Positions 7,694 through 16,818 of a stretch of DNA of 45,243 bases are shown one piece after another (the stretch's first letter is position 1; every line of letters begins with the position of its first letter). This stretch comes from Deltaproteobacteria bacterium. Lineage in GTDB: Bacteria > Myxococcota > XYA12-FULL-58-9 > JABJBS01. The translations under genes were made by a program, and so were the position numbers. Below the pieces are notes generated by a model, which saw nothing but the letters and a program-made list of their open reading frames with translations, searched no databases and was not told where the DNA came from. The stretch lies in contig JABJBS010000055.1 in assembly GCA_018668695.1 (NCBI GenBank), positions 1 through 45,243 of the forward strand. Direction: 5' to 3'.

Positions 7694-9187
7694 TTAAGCC
7701 TTCTTTACCGCACTCTGCCAAGCCGCTACCCGCTCCTTAACCAATGATGCATCCATCTTGGGTTGGAACCTCGTATCAACTGCCCAGGCCTTGGTGATTT
7801 CATCTAAGCTGCTGAAAACTCCTGTACCAAGTGCAGCCAAATAAGCTGCACCCAACGCTGTAGTATCTAAGACTGTTGGTCTTTGAATCTCAACTCCCAG
7901 TAGATCACACTGAAACTGCATAAGCATTGCGTTCGCAGCTGCACCACCATCGACCCGCAGGCTTTGAATGGACGTTTCACTGTCAGATCGCATGGCGCCT
8001 AAGAGATCAGAGACCTGAAAAGCGATCCCTTCAAGCGCCGCCCGAGCGATGTGCGCCCGAGTCGTTCCGCGGGTAAGCCCACAGATGATACCGCGTGCAT
8101 CTGGATTCCAGTGAGGCGCTCCGAGGCCCGTGAGGGCGGGAACCACTGTGACTCCCCCATTGTCTTCGACCTGGGCGGCCAAGGCTTCAATCTCACTGCT
8201 GCTTTCGAAAAATTGCAGGCCATCTCGTAGCCACTGCACCACCGCACCGGCGATAAAAACGCTGCCTTCAATCGCGTAGGTCAACTTACCATCCAAGCTC
8301 CAAGCAACCGTAGAGAGCAATCCTCGCTTGCTCGCCTTCGGCTCGTTGCCCGCATTAACAAGCGCAAAGGCTCCTGTGCCGTAAGTGCATTTTGCCATGC
8401 CCGGAGTGAAGCACGCCTGTCCAAACAGCGATGACTGCTGATCACCAGCGATACCCGCAATCGGAATACCGTCAGGTAGAATACTCAGTCCACGGGTTTT
8501 CCCGTACACTTCGGAACAGCCTCGAACTTCTGGTAATATTTTTGTCGGAATGTCGCCTAAAACGCTGCACAACTCGGAATCCCAGGCTCCTTTACGAATA
8601 TCAAACATCAAGGTGCGTGAAGCATTCGTCGCGTCGGTTACATGGACATCCCCGCCGGTAAGTTTCCACACCAACCAAGAGTCGATGGTTCCAAACCGGG
8701 CCTGACCGTTGTTGGCTTTTTCTCGTAGCCCATCAACATTGTCTAAGAGCCAGGCAACCTTCGTGCCTGAAAAATATGGGTCGAGAACCAAACCGGTTCG
8801 CGTCTGCACCATCTCAAGATGCCCAGCTTCTCGAAGTATCTTACACTTATCGGCCGTTCGGCGGTCCTGCCACACGATGGCGTTTGCTAAAGGTTCCCCA
8901 GACTCGCTCCAAATCCCGGTCGTTTCACGCTGATTCGTAATCCCAATGGCGCTGATCTCAGAGCTTTTAATCCCTGCCGCTTCAAGTGCCTTCGGTAGAG
9001 ATTTTTCACAAGACTCCCAGATTTGACTCAACTTATGCTCAACCCAGCCTGGCTGAGGAAAGTGTTGTTCAAATTCAGCATAGCCCCGGCCAACCACTTC
9101 GACACTCCCCAAATTCGGGTCTATCTTCACGACAAGACATGTCGTGCCTGTGGTTCCTTGATCAATTGCAAGTATGTGCTCTGCCAT
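7694..9187 (-). CDS. glpK: Glycerol kinase
   Basis: 497 residues, full length for GlpK (FGGY family), which makes sn-glycerol 3-phosphate from glycerol and ATP. All family blocks are present: AIDQGTTGTT at the N-terminus (phosphate-binding loop), GITNQRETTG, NAIVWQDRRT, the YFSGTKVAWLLD region, AGDQQSSLFGQ, CTYGTGAFALVN (adenosine side), GSVFIAGAVVQWLRDGL, LTGLGAPHWNPDARG and RVDGGAAANAMLMQFQ. Compared with the Escherichia coli enzyme the first loop reads DQGTTGTTCL, not DQGTTSSRAV. No glpF, glpD or regulator lies beside it, so it is a stand-alone gene here. The ATG at 9185-9187 gives the standard N-terminus. Confidence 0.95.
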   Translation of the reverse strand: MAEHILAIDQGTTGTTCLVVKIDPNLGSVEVVGRGYAEFEQHFPQPGWVEHKLSQIWESCEKSLPKALEAAGIKSSEISAIGITNQRETTGIWSESGEPLANAIVWQDRRTADKCKILREAGHLEMVQTRTGLVLDPYFSGTKVAWLLDNVDGLREKANNGQARFGTIDSWLVWKLTGGDVHVTDATNASRTLMFDIRKGAWDSELCSVLGDIPTKILPEVRGCSEVYGKTRGLSILPDGIPIAGIAGDQQSSLFGQACFTPGMAKCTYGTGAFALVNAGNEPKASKRGLLSTVAWSLDGKLTYAIEGSVFIAGAVVQWLRDGLQFFESSSEIEALAAQVEDNGGVTVVPALTGLGAPHWNPDARGIICGLTRGTTRAHIARAALEGIAFQVSDLLGAMRSDSETSIQSLRVDGGAAANAMLMQFQCDLLGVEIQRPTVLDTTALGAAYLAALGTGVFSSLDEITKAWAVDTRFQPKMDASLVKERVAAWQSAVKKA

Positions 9188-9350
9188 TTTTCATCCCCTG
9201 GGTGCTTAAGTTTGCCTACGATCCATCTCATAAAACCCATCAAGGCCGCAATCAAATGAAAACGCTCATCATTGAACGAACCATGCTGGGTTGCACAGCA
9301 TGGGCTGGCAGAATAGGTTGACCCCAGCTCATTAGGAAACTAGGAAAGTC

Positions 9351-10724
9351 ATGAACCTAAGCCTTGAAAGTTTCGAAGGACCCGCGCTTCTCTGTGTTGG
9401 AACCACCATCACACACAATGCAGCCTATTCGTCCCGGTTTCACAATGCTTCGCTCCAGGCGCTCTTTGCCCCTACTTCCCAGGAATTAATTACTCAGCTC
9501 CTTACTTCCAAGGTTCCTGCAACCATCAGTGCTCCGCGCAGCGCAGGAGAAGGTGCCCTATCCATCACGTGCCTCCCAATCCAGGCCGAGCAAATGCCCG
9601 CCTATATTGTGCTTCTTGGGGATGTTGATGTTGAGCCTCAAGGCCCTGCCATCCATCAATTGCTGATGGTGGGACAACTCGCAGCCGGAATTGCTCACGA
9701 TGCAAACAACGCGCTCACCACGGTGATTGGTCGATTGCTAAGAATTCGTACCCGAGGGCAGCTTACCCCCGTACTTAATCAAGATCTGGATATCATTGAG
9801 TCCGCTACTAAGAATGCAGCAACCATTTTGAAGCGCCTCCAGGAATTCTCCAAGCGCCGTAAAGATGAGCTTGAAGTCGTTCCACTCGCAGAGCTTTTGG
9901 AAGAGGTTTCTCGGTTTGTCGATACTCAAATTCCTGACGGCGTCACTGTGGAGGTCGATGTTAAGCATACCCCAGACGTGGTCAGTCACCGACAAGATTT
10001 GATGGAGGTTTTACTCAACCTCACCGGCAACGCCATGGACGCCGTTCAGAGCAAGTCAGGGGATGTTACGTTGCGCGTTGATCTCAAAAACGGTCAACCC
10101 GTCATTGAAATCGAAGATACCGGGGATGGCATTCCAGACGAGATTGCAGCACGAATGTTTGACCCTTTCTTTTCCACCAAAGGAGAAAAAGGTACGGGCC
10201 TCGGCTTGAGTATGACGCGAGATATCCTTGTCGGTCACGGAATCGAATTGGAGTGGCATACACAACACGGAACGGGAACTAAATTTAGCTTGGTTTTCCC
10301 GCGTACTGAGCAAAGTGCACTCGGTCAACGTAAGCTCCAGAAAAACCAGCTCAATGTAATTGTTGTGGATGATGATGTTTACGTGTCCGAAATGATTACG
10401 GAGCTGCTCAAAGACCAAGGTCACAATGTACGGGCTGTAAACTCGGCACCTCAAGCATTTGAAGCCGTAGACCAAGGCAATATTGACCTCTTGCTCACAG
10501 ACTTAGATCTACCTGAAACCAATGGTTGGGAACTCGCCCGAAAACTGCGAACAAATTACCCCGATATCATCATTGGCATGGTGACAGGATGGCCTCTCAG
10601 CCTTGAAGAACGAGCGAGCAGCTCAAACACGGTAGACTTTATTCTCAACAAGCCGTTCACCATGCGTGAACTTAAGCTGGCTATGGACCGTATTCAGCTG
10701 CCTCAAGAAAACGAAGACCTATAG
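9351..10724 (+). CDS. Hybrid histidine kinase with C-terminal receiver domain
   Basis: 457 residues, no membrane segment, so probably a cytoplasmic sensor. Residues 1-105 form an unrecognised, possibly PAS-like input domain. The phosphoaccepting His116 is in GIAHDANNALT, a variant of AHE-x-N-N. The ATPase part has the N box LLNLTGNAMDAV (221-232), G1 EDTGDGIP, F box FDPFFSTK (270-277) and G2 GTGLGLSM (281-288). A receiver domain covers about 335-450: acidic pocket VVDDD, phosphoacceptor Asp384 in LLTDLDLP, switch Thr in GMVTGW and conserved Lys in FILNKPF. No output domain follows, so the receiver either feeds back on the kinase or passes phosphate to an unlinked partner. Its stop overlaps the convergent coiled-coil gene by six bases. 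Confidence 0.92.
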   Translation: MNLSLESFEGPALLCVGTTITHNAAYSSRFHNASLQALFAPTSQELITQLLTSKVPATISAPRSAGEGALSITCLPIQAEQMPAYIVLLGDVDVEPQGPAIHQLLMVGQLAAGIAHDANNALTTVIGRLLRIRTRGQLTPVLNQDLDIIESATKNAATILKRLQEFSKRRKDELEVVPLAELLEEVSRFVDTQIPDGVTVEVDVKHTPDVVSHRQDLMEVLLNLTGNAMDAVQSKSGDVTLRVDLKNGQPVIEIEDTGDGIPDEIAARMFDPFFSTKGEKGTGLGLSMTRDILVGHGIELEWHTQHGTGTKFSLVFPRTEQSALGQRKLQKNQLNVIVVDDDVYVSEMITELLKDQGHNVRAVNSAPQAFEAVDQGNIDLLLTDLDLPETNGWELARKLRTNYPDIIIGMVTGWPLSLEERASSSNTVDFILNKPFTMRELKLAMDRIQLPQENEDL

Positions 10725-12398
10725 GCCTTCACGGTGCTGAGCACTTTTAAGCACCTGCTTAGCTAGACCAATCTTCTCAATCATACTTACCCGGCGGGCA
10801 AGAGCCTCAGACCGCTCAGCCTCAAGAGTCTCACGTAAGTTTTGTGTTTCACGTTCAAGCCTCGCCGTCTCTTGGCGACCAGCTTCCATGGACGACTTCA
10901 GTTTTTCAATCGCCTCATCACGTTCTTCGATGTTACTGCTTAAGGAGCTGGCAGCCTCTTTTGAATCCACGACCAATTCCTGATGCTCAGCCTCAAGAGC
11001 CTCAAAGCTCTGCTTACTCTTGGAAAGCTCAGCGTTGACCGCATCCACTTGATCCTCAAGCTTCTCGATGTTTCCTCGAAGACTTTGCTCGCGCTGAACA
11101 AAGCCTGACTCTGCTTCCTCTTTTGCGGCAATCAATCTGTCATGATCTTGCTCAAGTAGCGTGCGCTCTTCGCGAAGGTCGCTGATATCACTTTGGAGCT
11201 CAGTGATTTGGCCCTTCATGTCTTCGTTGGCCTCCATCCATTCGCTCACCCTCTGCTCACTTTGCTCGAGGCGACTTTCTAGATGCTCTTTATCACTCTG
11301 AGAACCCGAAAGTTCGACTTGGACGGCCGATAGTTTTTCACGCAGAATTTCAGACTCGGCATCGAGACCATCGCGAGCAGCTCGCGTGGTCACAAGCTCT
11401 TGCTGCAAAGACTCCAATCGTTCATTTTCTTGCTGTAGCTCAAGAGCATGGGTAACGCGCTGCTGCTTGAGTTCACCTTCAAAACTTTTGAGCTCTTGGC
11501 GCAACTGGCTCTCATCAGCTTCACTTTGCGCAATGCTTGAACGCTGCTTCCGTATCGTTTCTTTAAATTTATCGATTGCTTGATTGCGGGCATCGAGATC
11601 TCGCTGAAACGCTGATTGAGCATCTTCGAGCTCTTCCCGAACAAGTTGCAATGCATTGTTTTTTTCAGTCGCTGAAACTTTAGACTTACTTAGTTCGTCG
11701 CGGCCAACCTGCAAATCTTTCTTGAGCTGAGCTATCTGATCACGCATGGATGTGCGCTCTGCATTGTGCTCATCTTGAAGCTGACGGTGTTGAACTTCCA
11801 ATGCGCTGAATTGAGAATTTTTCTCTTCAATCAACCTTTGGTCGTGAGCACGTCGCGCACTCATTTCCTCCCGCAAAGCCGCTTCCATCTCGTCGCGCTT
11901 TTTAAATGTCTGCGCAACTTGCTCACCATAGTCGACAATCTCTTTCTTCTTGCGTTCGAGATAATCTTCCATGGCGGCGAGCTTTTGAGTTAACTCTCCA
12001 ACCTCTGATTTCAGTTCTGTCGTGCGATGCCAATAATGCTTAAACAGCCCTTCGAGTAAATCCATCTCCCTATCGCGGGTGGACCAAGCATCTTTAAACT
12101 TTGCCTGCTGCGCCTCGGAACGCTTGAGCTTCTCGCGTAAGTAAGCAACCTTTTCCTCAGCTGAGCCGCGGCCGGGAGGCAATGGCGGTGAGTCGGAAAC
12201 AAATAGATCTTCGAAAGGCGTCCGGCCGTGCCAAGCACTGCCGTCGGTGGCCGATGTTTTCGGAGACTCGCTTGCTCCTTGCTGAGCATTGCCTTCAACC
12301 AAAGGCGGCGGAATCACAGGTGGTCCCGGCGCATCGATTGGCGCTTCCACTGCTATATCTAATTCTTCGTCCAAAAAGTCGTCTGAGTGATCAGTCAT
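10719..12398 (-). CDS. Long coiled-coil protein
   Basis: 559 residues. Residues 1-85 are acidic and Pro-rich with no signal peptide (DDFLDEELDI, PGPPVIPPPL); a short ordered-looking stretch GRTPFEDLFVSDSPPLPPGR precedes the coil. From about 88 to 550 the sequence is a nearly continuous Glu/Gln/Lys/Arg/Leu heptad pattern, a long cytoplasmic coiled coil. Such proteins in this phylum include scaffolds of motility and polarity complexes (AglZ and FrzS carry coiled coils), but those have receiver domains and this one does not, so no name is given. It ends the minus-strand run that starts at the FHA-TPR gene, 98 bases after the LolB-like lipoprotein gene. Its stop overlaps the kinase stop in a CTATAG. 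Confidence 0.8.
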   Translation of the reverse strand: MTDHSDDFLDEELDIAVEAPIDAPGPPVIPPPLVEGNAQQGASESPKTSATDGSAWHGRTPFEDLFVSDSPPLPPGRGSAEEKVAYLREKLKRSEAQQAKFKDAWSTRDREMDLLEGLFKHYWHRTTELKSEVGELTQKLAAMEDYLERKKKEIVDYGEQVAQTFKKRDEMEAALREEMSARRAHDQRLIEEKNSQFSALEVQHRQLQDEHNAERTSMRDQIAQLKKDLQVGRDELSKSKVSATEKNNALQLVREELEDAQSAFQRDLDARNQAIDKFKETIRKQRSSIAQSEADESQLRQELKSFEGELKQQRVTHALELQQENERLESLQQELVTTRAARDGLDAESEILREKLSAVQVELSGSQSDKEHLESRLEQSEQRVSEWMEANEDMKGQITELQSDISDLREERTLLEQDHDRLIAAKEEAESGFVQREQSLRGNIEKLEDQVDAVNAELSKSKQSFEALEAEHQELVVDSKEAASSLSSNIEERDEAIEKLKSSMEAGRQETARLERETQNLRETLEAERSEALARRVSMIEKIGLAKQVLKSAQHREGL

Positions 12399-12496
12399 TT
12401 TTGCCCCACAAAGCCAGCATCATCGTATGATTTCATTTGGTCGTCAGACCACACGAAAGTGTAGCAGGGCCCGGCCAGCATTCAAAGCAAGTGGAG

Positions 12497-13339
12497 TTAA
12501 TCCGCTAAAGGTCCCCAATATTCGGGCTTTACACCGCGCGGTGGGCTGAGCTCAAAAGTGGCCTTACCAAAGGTGGGATTCTCACGGATATCTCTGGTTT
12601 TTAGAGTTGCCTGCACTTTGTCTCGGGGCGCTTTTAGGTTGAGTTTCGCAGGCAAACCCACGGCATGGCGAGATTCAATACTCACATCGCAAACAAGTTC
12701 TCCCGCGATTGAAACCTCCAAACGGCTCATCATCATTTCTTGGGGCTCGACGTGTACCCGAACAAACTTTTCTTGCTCCTCCCACTCAAGCATCCACTGA
12801 CCCGTTTGCTCACTGTAATCAAGGGTCGCATGAGAGGGGATGGACACGGTGCCAAACAAAAGATCCACCCAACCCTTAGGGCCGAGGTGTAGCGGCGCGA
12901 AAAACAAAAGTCTGTCGAGGGTGTCCGGAGTTGCGGGTCCATAGAGAAATCGCGATTCACTCATTTTCGATAATTGGAAGGTTTGCCCATTGGTCGCGAA
13001 GGCTTCAAGTACGCCGCCATGAGGCCCCATTAAGTTGTAGCGGAATTTTCCTGGCCGCTGCGCTGCAAGGCTTACAGTACCCTTAAGTCGTCCGTCCGGG
13101 CCGAAGTAAGTGACACGTACTTCACTGCTGAACGCTTTGAGTTTCACTGCCCGTTTGTTCATGGCATCGGTGACCGTTTGAGCGGTCATTTGCTGAAGAT
13201 GCTCAGGCAGCGGAATACGTCCGGCGCAGCCAATCGTCAGAAAAGACATGAAACACACAAAGAGTGCTGCCTGATTCAGACCAAGCCTGCACAAACTCAA
13301 GCGACCTTTAAACTGCTCTTTATTCTTCTGCCTGAACAC
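12497..13339 (-). CDS. LolB/DUF4292-like outer-membrane lipoprotein
   Basis: 280 residues. The N-terminus has a long charged n-region and then a hydrophobic stretch ending in a lipobox LTIGC at about residue 38. The body resembles the LolA/LolB/DUF4292 half-barrel: KAFSSEVRVTYFG, GRLKGTVSLAAQRPGKFRYN, GPHGGVLEAFATNGQTFQL, then a YGPATPDTLDRLL segment and repeated strands. Members bind acyl chains of lipoproteins or related lipids in the periplasm; its exact role is inferred. The start is GTG at 13337-13339 with GGAG seven bases upstream, and it overlaps the end of the preceding TPR lipoprotein gene by 20 bases, so the two are translationally coupled. Confidence 0.75.
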   Translation of the reverse strand: MFRQKNKEQFKGRLSLCRLGLNQAALFVCFMSFLTIGCAGRIPLPEHLQQMTAQTVTDAMNKRAVKLKAFSSEVRVTYFGPDGRLKGTVSLAAQRPGKFRYNLMGPHGGVLEAFATNGQTFQLSKMSESRFLYGPATPDTLDRLLFFAPLHLGPKGWVDLLFGTVSIPSHATLDYSEQTGQWMLEWEEQEKFVRVHVEPQEMMMSRLEVSIAGELVCDVSIESRHAVGLPAKLNLKAPRDKVQATLKTRDIRENPTFGKATFELSPPRGVKPEYWGPLAD

Positions 13340-14396
13340 GATAACTCCGCTCTATTATTTTTTTTGCTGCGCTCATAACCTCAGAAGTGTAATCGCCCTC
13401 TAAAATTTGTTGGCTCAGCTCCCGGGCGCGATCCCAATTGCCCCGCGTCCCATAGGCTCTAGCCAAGGCAATCGCAATGGATGGGTGGTCTCCGCACCGT
13501 CTAAAGGCCTCTTCAATGTATCTAAGGCTCCGCCCCTTATCTTCTTTAAGTTTGTACCAACCTCCCAGTTGGTAGAGCACTTCACAATCGCCTGAACGAA
13601 GACGGTGCGCTCGCCTAAGCTCCACGCCTTCTTTACTTAATTCCTTAGATGAACTGACGCCGGATAGCGGCTGAAGATTCATTTCACGAGCAACCGGCAC
13701 CGTCTTGAATTCATTTGAGAGAGCCGCCCCACTCTGGCGAAAACCCAAACGTGACCGAACCAAGCTAAGCTGGGAAGAGCAAAGTTCATAATGCGCTAGA
13801 GCCCGCTTATCGAAGCCATGATCTTCTAACAAAGCGCCAATCATACAGCGCATATCCGGAAACTCTTGAAGAACCAGCTCTTCGATATCCTGCACCAGTG
13901 CAGGGCGGCGGCGCCACAAGGACGCATCCAATCGGATTAAAAGCGCCCGCGCATAATCTTCGGACTCAAACTCTGCTGGCTGAAGTAACCTCTCCACTGC
14001 CTCATAATCGTCAGTCTCTAAGTAAAGCTTTCCCAGCGCCAACCGCACTTTGGGATGACCTGAGCAGGAAGTTTGGGCCTTCTCTAAAACCTGGAGGGCG
14101 GCAAGCCAAGCATTCGCTTTCCCCAATGCCTGGGCAAGACGAAGGTATAAATGAACAGAGTGGGGGTCATGAACCAGGGCTAACCGGAAATAATCGGCAG
14201 CAGGCTTGTAACGCTTCTGAAGAAAAAAGCGCTCGCCCTCAAGCATATGCTCGATGGCTGATGCATCGGCTAAGACTTGAGGTAACTGAGGAGAAATCTC
14301 GGTGGTCGAAACCAGAACCGGAGCTGGGCGGGAACCACAGCCAGTAGTGAGAACAAAAACGGAGGCGTAAAGGCCTATCAAGCAAAGACGAAGCAC
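13320..14396 (-). CDS. TPR-repeat lipoprotein
   Basis: 358 residues. A short signal peptide ends in lipobox LTTGC with the lipidated Cys near residue 20. Tetratricopeptide-type helices follow: EGERFFLQKRYKPAADYFRL, VHLYLRLAQALGKANAWLAA, PKVRLALGKLYLETDDYEAV, and near the C-terminus DRGRAHEL-like repeats including GNWDRARELSQQIL. It is probably a periplasm-facing adaptor in an envelope complex; the partner is unknown. The start is GTG (14394-14396), whose G is shared with the TAG stop of the upstream zinc-ribbon gene, so translation is coupled. It overlaps the following lipoprotein gene as well. Confidence 0.8.
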   Translation of the reverse strand: MLRLCLIGLYASVFVLTTGCGSRPAPVLVSTTEISPQLPQVLADASAIEHMLEGERFFLQKRYKPAADYFRLALVHDPHSVHLYLRLAQALGKANAWLAALQVLEKAQTSCSGHPKVRLALGKLYLETDDYEAVERLLQPAEFESEDYARALLIRLDASLWRRRPALVQDIEELVLQEFPDMRCMIGALLEDHGFDKRALAHYELCSSQLSLVRSRLGFRQSGAALSNEFKTVPVAREMNLQPLSGVSSSKELSKEGVELRRAHRLRSGDCEVLYQLGGWYKLKEDKGRSLRYIEEAFRRCGDHPSIAIALARAYGTRGNWDRARELSQQILEGDYTSEVMSAAKKIIERSYRVQAEE

Positions 14397-15970
14397 TATT
14401 TAGACTTCTTCTTGCCCTTCTTAGACTTCTTACCTTTTTTACCCTTCTTGCCTTTTTTACCGCGCTTCTTACCCTTTTTACCGCGCTTCTTATTCTTCTT
14501 GATCTTCTTGGTTTCTACCTTCGGTTCTTCTACTTCTTTCGCTGCAGGTGCAGGAGCTACCGGAGTTTTCCACGATGCGAGTAAGCGTGTTGCTTGAACA
14601 TGCTTGGGTTGGGCCTGAACCAGTTGTTCAAGCGTCTTCACGGCCTCATCAACTTGTCCCAGCTTATGGTAAGACTGTGCCAATCGCAGGCGTGCTCGTT
14701 GAAAACGAGGCTCTAAAGTAATCGCAGCGGTGAAGGCTGCAGGCGCATCTTTTGCGGTCGTTTCCTTAGCCATCAAAATCAGACCATGTGTGTAAGCCAT
14801 CCAGTGGTTGGTCGGCTTCGACAAGTCTTCTTGGCTGAGTCCAAGACCCTCTAAATACATTCTTAAGTACTGCTCAGCCCGGGTCAGCGTGTCTGAGTCT
14901 TGAGCTCGGTGCAGCGCAGTCGCAAGTTTGAAGTTTGGATTGGTAGCGTCATTTTCGAGACCAGACTCAATGGCACGCCGCGCTTTCATTAAGGCTCGGC
15001 CGCCTTTTTCTACCCACTCTTGAGCTTTTTGACTCGCCGTTGCTTGAGCAAGCAACGCCTGCTTCAGCGCCACGTAATCCTTAGGCCGCTCTTTTGAACT
15101 TAGTGTATCAAGCCGTGCGAGCTCTACTTCAGCTGCGTTCTTGAGGTCGAGAATGTGGGTGCCTTCGTTTTTGAAGTCTGCGCCCATGAAGACATTCGTA
15201 ATCGCTTCGAATGCCAAGGCATCGCCATAATTCTCGTCAATGGACTTAGCCTCAGCAAACTGACCCATCGCATTTTTAAGTGCTTTTGGGGTATCGCCGA
15301 GCATAAGGTCCTGACCTTTTTGGCAATAAGGTACAGCCGCCGGGTCAACGCCCGCATCGATACCGATGAATTGCCCTACGGTCTTGTCGAAAATCTGAGG
15401 TGCGAGGGTGAAGGTTAACCCAACGTAAGCCACCACCGCGATGCAGGCCAGGCTTACCACGCGAATCAAAGATGAGCGGCGACGTGCATCGAGCTCTGTG
15501 TCATCCACCGGGCTGGTATCAAAACCTTCCCGAGTGGGCTCACCAAGCTGAGCTGAAAGCGCCATCATATCGTCGAATGAATCAACAGCAGCAATGGCTT
15601 CGCGTGCCTCTGCTTCTTCTTCCTCATTCGCCGGTTCTGGCGTCGTTCCTTCGTCGGAATCGTCAAAGTCGGGAAAATCATCGGCCGCTGCGGAATCAAC
15701 GTCGAGTTCGGTCGGCGGAAGCTCATCGGCTTCCCCTACAAGCGGCGAATCAATTTCAGCCATTGTCTCTGCAAGGGGCTCTTCTGCCTCGAGCGCCTCG
15801 GGAGTTGGGGCCGGCGTTGGCATTTCCATTGCCCGAGAAGGCGCATCGCCCTCAGGACTTACAAAAAATATGTGCCCGCAAGATGTACATTGAGCGTCGT
15901 ATCCCTCTGCTGGGATATCCGCTGCTTCAAACTCGTATCGTGCGCTGCATTTATCACAGACCACCTGCAT
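14396..15970 (-). CDS. Zinc-ribbon (MJ0042 type) single-pass membrane protein with TPRs and Lys-rich tail
   Basis: 524 residues. The first 40 form an MJ0042 zinc ribbon with Cys5, Cys8, Cys28 and Cys31 (VCDKCSARYEF, AQCTSCGHIFF). Residues 42-160 are an acidic Ala/Glu/Pro linker. One membrane helix lies at about 169-190 (VVSLACIAVVAYVGLTF), so the ribbon is cytoplasmic and the rest periplasmic. TPR-like helices occupy roughly 220-475 (including ALAFEAITNVF, RARLRLAQSYHKLGQVDEAV). The last 40 residues are almost only Lys, Gly and Arg (GKKGKKRGKKGKKG). A cytoplasmic sensor domain, single helix and periplasmic repeats is a layout seen in myxobacterial envelope machines such as GltJ, but homology to that protein is not shown. 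It heads a coupled three-gene set with two lipoproteins. Confidence 0.82.
   Translation of the reverse strand: MQVVCDKCSARYEFEAADIPAEGYDAQCTSCGHIFFVSPEGDAPSRAMEMPTPAPTPEALEAEEPLAETMAEIDSPLVGEADELPPTELDVDSAAADDFPDFDDSDEGTTPEPANEEEEAEAREAIAAVDSFDDMMALSAQLGEPTREGFDTSPVDDTELDARRRSSLIRVVSLACIAVVAYVGLTFTLAPQIFDKTVGQFIGIDAGVDPAAVPYCQKGQDLMLGDTPKALKNAMGQFAEAKSIDENYGDALAFEAITNVFMGADFKNEGTHILDLKNAAEVELARLDTLSSKERPKDYVALKQALLAQATASQKAQEWVEKGGRALMKARRAIESGLENDATNPNFKLATALHRAQDSDTLTRAEQYLRMYLEGLGLSQEDLSKPTNHWMAYTHGLILMAKETTAKDAPAAFTAAITLEPRFQRARLRLAQSYHKLGQVDEAVKTLEQLVQAQPKHVQATRLLASWKTPVAPAPAAKEVEEPKVETKKIKKNKKRGKKGKKRGKKGKKGKKGKKSKKGKKKSK
14399..14515. repeat. Low-complexity Lys/Gly-codon tract
   Basis: The 3' end of the zinc-ribbon/TPR gene is built of imperfect 15-base units (on the plus strand variants of CTTCTTACCCTTTTT) encoding KKGKK/KRGKK. 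The units are irregular and in frame. This is a simple-sequence expansion that could change length between strains, not a CRISPR array. Confidence 0.7.
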
Positions 15971-16057
15971 CTAATGCTCTCTCTTCGTGAGGTTGTCCCA
16001 ATGGAATTTCGTCCCATTCGATAGAACCTTGGGGGGAATGTCAAACCCCTTAGGCTC

Positions 16058-16807
16058 TCAAACCGGCGACTCTCCAAAAACACAAGTTAGTAAAAATTCG
16101 TGATTGCCTTTTGTACCGAGAATAGGCGAGTCCATTGTCTCAAGCTCAGTGGCGCCAAGCCTTAAGACTTCGTCCTGAATACGTACCAAAGCGGCATCTC
16201 GAGCCGCCACATTGCGTACAATTCCGCCCTTTCCAACCTCTTCACGGCCAACTTCAAATTGCGGTTTCACCAATGCAACCAAGCGGCATCCCGGCTGAGC
16301 CGCGGCTATAACCGACTCTAAAATGAGCATCAGGGAAATGAACGAAACGTCGATGGTGATGACCGAAACCTTTTCACCCAAGATTTCAGGGTCCCAAGTG
16401 CGAACATTGATCCGCTCCATGCACACCACGCGCTCGTCTTGACGTAAACTGTAGACAAGTTGGTTGTAACCCACATCTACCGCGAACACTTTTTTAGCAC
16501 CTCGCTGTAAAAGACAGTCGGTAAATCCGCCCGTGGAAGCTCCAACATCCAGGCAAACCGCATCGTCGACCGCAATACTGTATGCGTTTAAAGCACCTTC
16601 AAGCTTTAGCCCGCCCCTCGAGACGTAGGGAATCGGCTGGCCTTTAAGATGCAACTCGGTGGTTTCCGGTAGGTTTTGCCCGGGCTTTTCAACCCGGTTA
16701 CCGTGGATATCGAGAACAACCCCTGCAAGAATAAGCGCCTGAGCGCGTGTTCTCGAAGGAGCCAGCCCTTGCTCCACCACCATTAAATCCGCGCGCATCT
16801 TTGCCAT
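16058..16807 (-). CDS. tlyA: TlyA-family rRNA 2'-O-methyltransferase
   Basis: 249 residues, usual length. An N-terminal S4 RNA-binding domain (RADLMVVEQGLAPSRTRAQA, residues 4-65) is followed by an FtsJ-like Rossmann methyltransferase. The SAM site is CLDVGASTGGFTDCLLQ. The catalytic K-D-K-E set can be placed in SRGGLKLEGAL, ITIDVSFISL, LVALVKPQFEVG and GTKGNHEFLL. TlyA methylates cytidine 2'-OH groups of 16S and/or 23S rRNA. It lies 11 bases after xseB, the common tlyA/xseA/xseB grouping of bacteria. The ATG at 16807 has only a weak ribosome site, which suggests coupling to xseB. Confidence 0.93.
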   Translation of the reverse strand: MAKMRADLMVVEQGLAPSRTRAQALILAGVVLDIHGNRVEKPGQNLPETTELHLKGQPIPYVSRGGLKLEGALNAYSIAVDDAVCLDVGASTGGFTDCLLQRGAKKVFAVDVGYNQLVYSLRQDERVVCMERINVRTWDPEILGEKVSVITIDVSFISLMLILESVIAAAQPGCRLVALVKPQFEVGREEVGKGGIVRNVAARDAALVRIQDEVLRLGATELETMDSPILGTKGNHEFLLTCVFGESPV

Positions 16808-16818
16808 TGAGTTTGCTA

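Noticed and set aside
9256-9321. 21-codon frame before the hybrid kinase gene
   Set aside because: No ribosome site in front of the ATG and it ends 29 bases before the real start.
9296-9330. TGGCAGAATAGGTTGA as a -24/-12 promoter for the hybrid kinase
   Set aside because: The spacing is one base too long and the -12 GC is missing.
14399-14515. Repeat tract as a CRISPR array
   Set aside because: Units are short, imperfect, in frame and without spacers.
14412-14597. Plus-strand frame with repeated Phe-Leu-Pro
   Set aside because: It is the mirror of the Lys/Gly tail of the zinc-ribbon gene.
15594-15893. Plus-strand Ser/Ala-rich frame
   Set aside because: Shadow of the acidic linker of the zinc-ribbon/TPR gene, with no start signal.
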